Assembly (NCBI GenBank): GCA_002394025.1
Contig: DGSV01000111.1
Coordinates: 1-17,837 of the forward strand
Direction: 5' to 3'
DNA from: Bacteroidales bacterium UBA4353
GTDB taxonomy: Bacteria; Bacteroidota; Bacteroidia; Bacteroidales; Paludibacteraceae
DNA length: 17,837 nucleotides
Shown one piece after another: positions 5,332-17,300 of this stretch. Each line of letters starts with the position of its first letter. The stretch's first letter is position 1. The notes under the pieces are model-generated. The model was not told the origin of the DNA. It searched no databases and worked only from the letters and a program-made list of their open reading frames with translations. A program made the position numbers and the translations under genes.

Positions 5332-8300
5332 ATGAAAGAAAGCTTTACTCGTTTTACCCGATGGCTTGCTTGTGCGTTGTTGACGTTAGGTGTTGCTATG
5401 TCCTCATCATTGAGAGCTAATGAGTTGTGTGAGGATGTCACAGGTTTGTCATTAGTTAGCGTATCGTCCAGCGATGCCATTATCATGTGGGGTATCACCG
5501 ACACCAAGCAGGTCAAGGACCCGAGTTTTGTTCTCAAGGTTTCCACGACGTCTCTTGCCGCCAATGCCATAGAGAGTGCCACGGACCTGTTCCTCGACAC
5601 TACCATTCCGTCTGGTGAGATACTCTATGTTCTTGAAGGTCTTGACGTTAACACGACTTATTATGTGTATATGCGTTCAGACTGTTCGCACGACTACGGT
5701 GGCACCGGTGATTGGGTGTCTTTGGTTTTCAAGACCTATTGCGAGCCGACGTCGCAGTTACCTATTCAGGAGAGTTTCGCCAGCAATCAGTTGACAGACT
5801 GCTGGAATAAGGATGGTAATGTTGGTTTCAGCAACTCGATTCGTAGTGGTTCTACGGGCTACTCGGCGAGTTTCAGTGCTACCTCGACCAATGGTGCCTA
5901 TCTCATCTCGCCTCCTATTGATTCCGATTTCGGCAATTTGAGTATTACCCTGAAGGCTTATGGTGCTTCGGGGCGCACGTTGTCGGTAGGTGTTATGACG
6001 GCTTTGGGCGATTTGTCATCGGTAGAGCGTATAGCGTCTTTCAACCTCTCGCAGTCATGGACAGAATATTATGTGGCGTTGCCTGAGTCTTATGCCGGCA
6101 CAACGGGGCTTACGATAGTTATTTATGCTGCTCCGTCGGATATCACCACGCCGATTTATGTTGATGACATAATGATATTCCAAGAGCCCTGTAAACGTCC
6201 CTCGGGGCTTGCCGTGAGCGATATCACAACGGATGCCGCTCTTCTTTCTTGGGATGAGAGCAGTAAGGCTCACGCGTGGACTATCAGCATCACCCCTGAA
6301 GGTGGCTCAGAGCAGTTGTTGTCAGCCAATGCCGCGAGCTATTCTCTGTCAAATCTGACATATAATACGTCATATACCGTCAAACTCAAAGCCCAGTGCG
6401 ATAACGGCAGCGAGAGCGACTGGTCCGACCCCGTGACTTTCGTTACCGAATGTCCGCAACTCGTGGTGCCCCTCGAGGAGAATTTCAACAGCTATCCCTT
6501 GAACAGCGCCAACTATCCCGAGTGTTGGAAATTCCCGGGCAGCAAGGGTGTCGGAACACCGAGCGTGATGATTAATATCGGTATGGACAAGGGATATTCA
6601 GCCACCGGCGCTACCGGCGACAACGCTCTGATGTTCAAACCCGCGGCAGCTGGCATTAACCTCTTTGCCATACTTCCGCCCAGCAATAATGTTGACCTGA
6701 CGGGCTATCAGGTTCGTTTCACATACAGCTATCAGGATCTCAGTGCCGGAAATCTCTATTTCGGCTATGTGACGGATATTGCTGACACCACGACCTTCCA
6801 TGCCCTGACTCCGGCACTGCCGCGCACGGCGATATACAGCGCCGCCAATAATGCCGGAAAATATGAGTATGAGGTATCTCTTGCCGAACTGCCGCAAGAC
6901 GCTAAGGCTCTGGCATTCAAATATGCCGGCGTATCCTCCAAAAAGGCCGGTATCGACAACTTGTTTATCGAGCCTCTGCCACCATGTCCCAAACCCACAA
7001 ATATCAAAATTGATGAAGTAGGTTCAGACCAAGCCGTGTTCTCATGGCACGACAGCGGCAACGGCAATGCCTGGAACGTTGTTGTCAGCCTCAACGGCAA
7101 CGAAGTATTCAACCAAACGGTGCAGGATACTCTCGCTGTTGTGAGCGGATTGACATCTAAGACGGCTTATAACTATGATATTTCCGTTACTGCGGTATGC
7201 GCCGAGGAATCATCAGTAGCTGTCTCGAAGTCAGGCTCTTTCAGTACGCAGTGCTCGGTATATGCTGTTGAGGACTTCCATTTCGACTTCGAGAGCGATG
7301 ACGAAGGATGGCCGACAAGTTCTTCCGCTTACGCTTCCGCTCTTGACAACTGTTGGTCTATGCCAGGTGCGTCAACTTATGACCGCGCATGGTACCGCAC
7401 CACGACAAAAGCCACGAGCGGTACGCATAGTTTGATGAAGGGGGCTTGCTATTATAAGTCCAATCTCGTGTCACCCGCGGTACAGATTAACAGCGAGGGC
7501 TACACATTATATATGAATATCTACCGCACGAATATCTGTGAAGTGTATGATTATTATGATGAGTATTATACAGACCTTGACGAGCACGTTAAAGTGTGGA
7601 TTAGCACTACGCCTGACACCTTGAATGCCACGCAACTCGCCAATATCAGTCCGTGCTATGAGCAGGCTCCTGCGCAGAGCGCCGAAGGTTGGTATGAGTT
7701 CGAGGCTCCGATAACGCTCACAGGTCAAATATATGTCATCATAACCTCTGACCAAGAAGATAGTGAAGGCAGTCCGATATATATTGATGATGTCATCATT
7801 GCCCCGACTCCGACATGTGTTAAACCTCAAGGCGTTGGAAGTTCTGAGGTTGGAATGACCAGTGCGACCTTGACCGTAGCCGATAGCGACGATAGTCATA
7901 CAAGTTGGGAAGTGGCTGTAATTCTCGGTCAGGACAGCATCAAACAAGTCTTTAACGCCAAGACGGGTGTTGTTGCCGGCTTGCAGTCCAATACCGTCTA
8001 TCAGACAGCAGTACGTGCTCTGTGCGGAGCTGACGATGCTTCCCGTTGGGTGAGCGGTAACTCATTCCGCACCGATTGCGGTCCTTTGGGCACCAATGAC
8101 GGGTATTCCGAAAACTTCGACAGCTACGGGTCCATTGACGACCTCGGATGCTGGCAGACATCGTCGCGCGTTGTCATATCATCCAATTCTTCATACTGCT
8201 ATGGCGGTTCAGGCAAGTGCCTGTTCTTCAACTATACTCAGGAATGGGCTGTAATGCCGGAACTGGTATTCGGCACAGATAAGGCAATTCTGACCTTCTA

Positions 8301-11300
8301 CGCATCGTTCGAGAGTGCCTCGAGCAGCGGTAATATGGTAGTAGGATATGCCGACCCCGATGATTATGAGAATACCTTCGTGCCGGTATTTACAATAAAT
8401 CCCGAGACTGATGTCAATATCAAGAACCAGACGCAATATACCGTGCCGTTCATAGGTTATGACATCCCCGAAGGCTATGTCATAGTGTTCCATTACGACA
8501 AAGAGAGCAGCACCTATTGGTACGGCGCTATCGACCAGATTAGTGTGCAGAAGGGTAGTGACTGCCCGTCTGTCAAGGGTGTCAGCATATTCGATGTTAC
8601 GTCCACTTCCGCCACTATCGAGTGGAATGGTGAAGTGAGTGATTATCGCGTAAGTTTCTTCAGTCAGAATATCCCGTGGCTGCAACTTGCGAGCGCTACT
8701 CCTGTACGCACCGAAGATGTCGTAGGTGATTATACACTCGCACTCAACGACCTCGAACCTAACACCACTTACTATGTATCAGTTCAGGGTGTTTGCTCCT
8801 CCGACGGAACTTTGTCAGACTTTAGCCGTCTCGTGCGTCTCAAAACCGAGTGCGAAGAAAAGTCAGTGCCATACATTGAGTCCTTCGAGGCTAACGATAA
8901 TCAGTTCAGCTGCTGGAATGTTATCAGCGGCAGTGCAGAACTGTCTAATAATGCTGCTGCCGGTGGCACACAATCACTTTTCATCAATGGAGAAGCTGCG
9001 ATACTGCTACCGCGCCTGTCAGGCTCTTTGGCTGACTATCAACTCTTAGGCGACTTCCGTAGCTCATCGGCGATCACCATTAACTTAGGTGTTATCATTG
9101 ACCCCGCAGACGCCAGCTCGATGATTAACCTCTCATCAATAAGTATCCCCGGCGACGGAGAATTCCACAGCTATGCGGCATACTTCAGCGATCTGGCTTC
9201 CAATCCGCAACTGGCACCATTTGCCAACGCGCATTATATCACTATTCAGGTGCCTACAGGCAATAACATAGCCGTCAATATCGATAACATCGAAGTCAGC
9301 GAAGCTCCACAATGCAAACCGGCCACATCGCTTATCGTACGTGACCTTGCTGATACCAGCGCAAGAATTACTTGGGCGGCGAACGGCAACAGCAACTTCC
9401 TGCTCAATATCTACGACCAACATTATGCCGAAGGTGTTGAACCTGTTATAAGCCAGGCAGTTGCCGGTACTTCATACACTGTAGAGGGGCTCACGCCCAA
9501 CACGCAGTACTATGCCTATGTAATAGCGACTTGTGAGGGAGACGTACAGGCTGAGATGTCATCAGAGTTAAGTGTTCACACAACACCAACTCCACGGCAA
9601 ATACCGTTCTCAACATCATTTGAGAATGATACTGACAATGCCGACTGGTTCTTCATCAATACTTACGATAGCGGCGAGCAAGCCGTTAACCGCTGGACTA
9701 TAGGCAGCGGAGCCAACAACGGAGGCTCGCAAGCCCTATACGTAACCAATGACGGCACCGCCAATAGCTACGATGTTGGCCAGAGAGCCGGAGCGTGGGC
9801 TTATTTAGTGCTCAACTTCACCCAAGCCGGCAACTATCAAGTAAACTTCGATTGGATATGCGGTGGCGAGGGTAATTACGACTATGGCCTGGCATTCCTG
9901 CTGCCGACTGATGTGCAAATGTCGGCACGCCCTGACACCCTGATGCTCGACAACAACGTCTTTGCCTCAGCAGGCAGTCTCACGGCTCCTGAAGATGACC
10001 GGATTATCATCCTCAATGACGGCGCGCGCCTCAATGGCAGTACTTCATGGCAGACACTGTCTGAATCCGTAGAAATCTCGCAGGCAGGCATTTACTACCT
10101 CGCCTTCGCGTGGAAGGACGACTATAGTACTGGCACTCAACCGCCTATCGCGATTGACAATCTCTCCATCAATCCTATCGTGTGCCCGTCGGTCGGCGAG
10201 ATATCCATTAACAATATATCGGCAACATCAGCCTCAGTGATGTGGAGTGCGGTAGAAGGTGTTAGCGGTTATCAGTACGTGATACTCAATGCTTCACAGT
10301 CGATAGCCGATGTTGCGGACTCCGATCTGAATTTCACAACTGAAACGTCAATCACTTTCGACCAACTGTCGCCAATCACAGGTTATGTGATTTACGTCCG
10401 CGCGCAGAACGAAGCGGGTGTATCTCCGACATGGTCTTCTGTAGCCATATTCACGAGTTGTGCGGCAATGCAATTACCATACGACCAAGACTTTGAAAGT
10501 ACCGAGTCACTATCGTTGCCGCTGTGCTGGTCAGTAATCAAGAACCCTGACACGCAAAGTGTCTATGTAAGCACTTCAACGTCCTATTCACACGAGTCCG
10601 GCAAATCACTCTATATCTATTCAAGCAGCAATTCTGTGGCTTCAGACTATATCCTGTTGCCTGATTTCGAGGGTAGTCTCAATAACGTCTCTATGTCGCT
10701 TTGGGCAGCATCGTCCTATAGTTCCGACCTGTCGGCACAGGCAGGCTATATGACCAACGCCGCTGATACCACAACATTCGTATCGGTAAGCAACATCACT
10801 GTAAACTCATCGCCTACCGAGAATAACATCGTCTATGGTGAAGTTCCCGCGGGAGCCACCTTGGCTATCAAGGTCAACTTCTTCGATACCTACACACCGC
10901 TCTATATTGATGACGTAGAAGTCTATTACGCCGCCGCCTGCACACGTCCAGGTGGCATATCGGTGACCCGCGAATCCGAGAGCGCTACATTCTCGTGGAC
11001 TGCCGGAGGTGCCGAGACATCATGGCATATCGACTACAACTTCAACCAAGGCGCTGTAGCCGGCTCGCTTGATGTGCAGCAAGCTCCTCAGTTTATCCTT
11101 GAGAACCTCACCGCGCTCACGACCTATAGCGGAACATTCAACGTTCGCGCCGTATGTGCCGAGGGCGATACTTCTGCCGTACGTCAGTTGCAAACGACGT
11201 TCACCACCAGGGCTCTGCCACCTTCGGCGCGTGCCATACCTTATAGCACAGGTTTCGAACAAGACGAAGACATAGCCTTTGTGCCTAACAACAATGACAA

Positions 11301-14300
11301 CGACGGCAACGAAGTACCTAACCAATGGATTTTCGGCAACGCAGCTGATGCCGTAGCTTCCGGCTCGCGGGCTATGTATATATCCAATAATGCCGCTACC
11401 CAAGCTTATAGCTATAATATCTCGTCAAGTTCAGTGGCATGGTCCACGGCATATTTCAACTTTGACGAACCCGGTTCTTATGCCTTGTCATTCGACTGGA
11501 AAGCCGGCGGCGAAGGAACGTCAACCCCTTGGGACTATATGATGGTAATGATTATGCCTTCTACTGTTCAACTCGGATCTTCCTCAGGTACGGCATATCT
11601 TGATGAAGCCACGGTATCATACAGCTCAATACCGGGCGCCACTGTGATACCGAACCTGCAAGTCATTACCAACGGGTCAGCTAATTTCTTCAATTTTAGT
11701 TCTGGATGGATAAGCTTCGGTTCTGAATTTAATATCACCACCCCGGGCGAATACCAAGTGGCGTTCATGTGGCGTAACGATGGTACATCGGGAACTCCGC
11801 CTCCCGCGGCAATCGACAACTTTGCTATATCCCGCAACAGCTGCTCGCGTCCTACGGCTCTGACATTGAGCGAACTCAACGCTGATAATGAATTGTCTGT
11901 GTCTTGGACCGCAGGCGATGCTGAAACGCAATGGGCTCTGAACTACGCTTTCAATGCCGGTCAGGCAACGGAAATATCAGGCTCACAGATTATCAGCGAC
12001 AACCCGCAATTCACCATCGAGGGCTTCCAACCCGGCAATGTATATTCCGGACGTGTTGAGCTGAAAGCTATTTGCGGCGAGGCAGACACTTCGTCTGTAA
12101 TATCAGCCAATAAGTCGTTCTATATCCAACCTCTGCCACCCGCGGCGCGCGACCTGCCTTTCGCTACCAGCTTCGAGGCAGGTGAAGACAATGCCTTCAC
12201 GCTTTATAATGCCGACGCGCAAGGTAATGTATCTCATAACCACTTTATAGTGGGCAGTGCGGCTACTGCCGTACAAAGTGGCTCGCAGGCGCTCTATATC
12301 ACTGATAATGACGCTACGGGAGCTCATAACTACGATACGTCAACTTCCAGTGGAGCCTATGCCGCTATGCACTTCAACGCAGCTGCCGGCAAAATTAATA
12401 TTGACTTCGATTGGAAGGGGCAGGGCGAGACAACATGGGACTATATGATGGCTATGCTCATGCCGGCTGATACATCTATCGTGGTATCTTCTAATACAAT
12501 CAAAGTTGGTGGTCAGACGGTGGCTTATGCTACCATACCTACCAATGTACCCGGCTTGACGGTATTCACCGGCGAAACGTCCGGAACAGACAGAAAGTTC
12601 AACGTCTCATCCGCATGGAAGCACTTCTCACAAGAGGTTGACATAGATGCTGCCGGAGAGTATAAACTTATCTTCTTCTGGCGTAACGACGGCACCGCAG
12701 GTACTCCGCCGCCGGCGGCTATTGACAATGTGGCAATAACGCAAGTTACCTGCCCGGCACCGAAAACTCCTGAAATCTCAGTAGGAAACAATACTGTTCA
12801 GGTGGCATGGCAGCCCCGTGGTCAGGAAACGCAATGGGAAGTATCCTATACTCTCAACGCCAACAGCGCCAATGCCGTTTCAGGCTCGCAAATCGTTAAT
12901 GCTCCGAACTGCACTATCGAAGGTCTCAGCATGGAAACCCAGTACAGCGGTTCTGTAGCACTACGCGCGATATGCGCCGAGGGTGACACGTCGGTAGTTG
13001 TATCACTGCCTTCTGTGCAGTTCACGACATTGCCCGACTGCCCGGCACCAACGGCTCTCGTGACTAATGTTGCTGCCGAAAGCGTGAAACTGTCATGGAC
13101 TCCCGGACTGAACGAGACATCATGGCATGTGGTTTACAGCATTGGCAATATCACCGGCGACGTTGTTATCAACGATGTTCCCGAACTGCTCATCGAGGGC
13201 TTGCAGCCTCTCACGGCTTATAGTGGTAACGTCTCTGTTGCCAGCCGTTGCTCCGAACAGCAGGAGTCAGCACAACTCACGCAAACGCTTTCGTTCAAGA
13301 CCACGGCTATTCCTGCCGACCTGCCGTTCAGCAGCGGCTTCGAGGCTTCGGAAAATGCAGCATGGGAATTTGCCGGAAGCTCTACCAATGCCTTCATGAT
13401 AGGTGATGCGGCAGATGCGGTACATAGCGGTTCGCAAGCTCTCTATATCAGCAACGACGGCTCATCGTATTACTACAGCACATATTCCACATCAGCCTCA
13501 TGGGCTTACGCTACTCTCAACTTCCCCGTGGCGGGTGACTATGTGGTATCCTTCGACTGGAAAGCCAACGGCGAAAGCACTTACGACTATCTCAAGGCCG
13601 CACTATTACCGGCAAGCAATGAATTGTCGGTATCGTCGTCAGGCAGCTTGCAAATCAGCGGAACTGTGGTATCATACGCTTCAGTGCCCAATATCGCCAA
13701 CTACTTCGCACTCGACAGCGTAAGTTCTATTACCTATAAGCTCAACGGCTCAACATCATGGAATTCTGTAGAGAAAGAAGTGTCTATCACCACACCTGGT
13801 GTTTACTACCTCGCTTTCGGATGGGTCAACGACAATAGCACCGGCAGCCAGCCGCCGGCGGCGATAGATAATGTATATGTCAATAAACTCACCTGCCAAG
13901 CTCCGCAAATCAACGTCACGAATATCACCAGCAGCACAGCAGAAGTTCACTTCACTGTTGATACGGAAATCATGTCTGGTGTTCAGCTTGCTTTGGTTGA
14001 AAGTGGTGTTCTACCCGCCGATGAAAACTACGGAGTCGTGCTTACTCAATCCGGTGACAGCATATTCAGCAATCTCGAGGCAGGTACGAAATACGACATC
14101 TATGCCCGTGGAATATGTCTCACTGGTGAATACAGCCGCTTGGCGAAGGTCACAGTGAAACCCTTCGAACCCAGCCGACTGCCGTTCTACAGCGATTTTG
14201 AATCCAATGAAAGTATCGTGGCATGGGATATCGTCAGCGGAACATCAACCAACGCCTTCGTAATTGGTGGAGACGCTAATGCCGTGAATGGTGGTCAGCA

Positions 14301-17300
14301 AGCGCTCTATATAAGCAATGACGGCGCTACCTATCAATATACCAATACCTCGGTATCGGCATCTTGGGCGTATGCCACTTTGCAAATATCCGAAGCAGGA
14401 ACATATACCATAGCGTTCGACTGGAAAGCAGATGGCGAAAGCAACTACGACTACCTCAAGGCATTCCTCTTGCCGGCAAGTAACGAAGTGACAATATCAT
14501 CAAGCAATGTCCTGAATATCAATGGTTCTTCTGTCTCTTACAGTTCACTGCCTCAAATCGCCGACTACTTTGCTCTCGATAGTGTAGGCGCTTCAACCTA
14601 CAAACTCAACCAGAAGTCATCATGGCAATCGGTAGTTAAGGATATTGTTATCACCAATCCTGGTCTCTATAGCCTTGTCTTCGGATGGGTCAACGACCAT
14701 AGCACCGGCAACCAGCCACCGGCGGCGATAGATAATGTCTCTGTAACCAAGTTAAGCTGCCAGGCTCCGGCGATTGCTGTCACCGAGACTACCAGCAGTT
14801 CCATCACCGTCAGCTACACCTTCAATGCTGCTGACATGAGTGGTTTGCAACTCGCCCTGATGCCCGAAGGTGAAGAACCGCAGCCGAGCAACTTCGGACC
14901 TGTATATGCAGCTTCAGGCGACACCATATTCACCGACCTGATGAGCGGTATCGTATATGACATTTATGCCCGTGCGATATGCCTCGACGGCGAATACAGC
15001 CGCATGGCTCATATCTCAACCATGGCTAAAGAACCTAACACCATACCCTTCTTCTCCGACTTCGCATCGGCAGAGGGTAAGGCGGCTTGGGAGTTCGCTA
15101 ACGGCAGCTTTACCAACCAATGGATCTTCGGTGAAGACGAAGCGGGCTTAGCACCCGGCAATAGCGTAGGCCTCTACGTATCAAACGACGGATCCGCCAA
15201 CGCTTACTCCGTAGGCTCTGCCGCGTCAGTATGGACCTATGCGGCTATCTCAATGCCCGCCGGAACCTACGACCTGAGCTTCGACTGGAAAGCCAATGGC
15301 GAACAGTCAGCGACGGGTACCGAGTACGACTACCTCCGTGCATTAATCATCCCCGACAGTTATGAACTGTCAGGAACAAGTGATAATCTCTACATCGGTT
15401 CCGAATCTCTCGCGACAGGCTATAGTGGAGTTGCGGCTCCAACATCAGCAGGTGTCATATCACTGCTCAATGGCGAGTCCTACGTGTTCTCAAAGGCTAC
15501 CGATTGGCAGCACTTTGATGGTTCGTTCGACATCCCGCAGTCAGGCGTCTTCAAACTCGCATTCGCATGGCGCAACGACGGTTCGTCAGGAACACAGACA
15601 CCGGCAGCCATCGGCAATATCAGCCTCACAAAACAGGCATGTGGTGGTATCAGCGACTTCCAAGCGCAGAATATCACTACTAACAGCGCTTACCTGTCAT
15701 GGCAGTCAGAAGGCGATGCCGAAAGCTACGACATAGTACTGCTCACCGGTAACGAGTCAATCAACAGCGTCAGCGATGGTGACACGCGTATCAATCATAC
15801 CGTTGACCCCGTATTCGCCGCGCAAGGTCTCAATGCCGCTACAGGATATAACGCCTACATACGTATCAACTGCCAAGAAGGTACCTCGTCGTGGAAACGC
15901 TTCTCATTCTTCACAGAATGTGATGTCGTGGCGCTGCCTTATAGCGAAAACTTCGATAACCAGGTAGCCGCTCAGCAGCCTAAGTGCTGGACGTTGCTCA
16001 ACAACAACGATGTTGCCAATGCCGCACTCGTTACCGCCCAAACACAAGGTAACGCGCTCGTGCTCCGAGGCAATACATCAACGTCAAGCACGGGAACCTT
16101 CTACACCCTGCTGCCCGAATTCTCGCAGCAACTGGCGGGTGCTGAATTCCAGTTCTCATACAAGATGGCTAATAGCTATAGCTCTGCGCCAAGCCTGGCA
16201 ATAGGTTACCTCACCGATGCCGCCGACGCCTCGAGCTTCGTACTCATAGCCACGCTCGACAACAGCACGACCCTCAACGATACGGTATTCACCCTGCCCG
16301 AAACCATGACCTCTGCCGACTATCGCCTCGCGTTCCAATATACGCCTAACAGTACGTCGAACTACAACATCACCATCGACGACATCAGCCTACGCTGCAT
16401 CAGTGCCGTTGAAAACTATAACGACGCTATCTGCTACGGCTATGACTATCAGAACCACGGCTTCAATATTCCGGCATCGCAACTCACCGCCGGTGAGCAT
16501 AACTTCACCGAGTACCGTGCCGACCAAGGCGGTAACTGCGAAGTGCGTGTCAACCTCACACTCAATGTGCAACAGGCCATCACGGCATACTACAAAGACA
16601 CCGTGTGCGCCGGACAGGCATACTCAGGCTACGGATTTGAAATACCTGCCGCTAACGTGGCTACACGTACCTACCTCGGAACCACAGAGCCCTCGTACCT
16701 CGGTTGCGACAGCACCACATACCTGCAGCTCTACGTATTCATCGAACAACCCGAAGAAACTGTCGAGATATGCTACGGACAGTCCATAACACGTGGCGAC
16801 CAAACATTCAATGCTTCCGGCTACTATAACTATCCTACCGTCAACAGTCGCGGATGCGAAGTACAGGGCATCTTGCACCTCACCGTGACCGACGCACCGA
16901 TAGTTGAACACCAAGAGTCAATATGTCTGGGAGATATCTACGTTGACGAACTGTTCACCGAAGGCTATGCCGAAGCCGGTATCTACGATGTCGAAGTGGC
17001 TGACGCAGAGACAGAATGCGTAACCGTACACCGACTCAACCTCAGCACCATAGCTCCCGTATATCACGATACACTCGTTACCGTAACAGGCGCTATGCTG
17101 CCCTACCACTTCGAGAGTCAGCAGGAAATCCTAGTGCCCGAAAATAACGTCCTCAACGGACAGACATTCACGGCGCAATACACCTACGTGTCAGCTCTCG
17201 GATGCGACAGTATCATCAATGTTAGAGCACGTGTGGACCTTGGCGAAGGACTCATCAATGTCAATAGCAAGGCCATAACACTCACGCCGAACCCCATACA

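Noticed and set aside
11020..11931. Minus-strand open frames inside the giant gene
   Set aside because: The plus strand encodes well-conserved FN3 and J modules there; the antisense frames repeat with the modules and have no recognisable domains.
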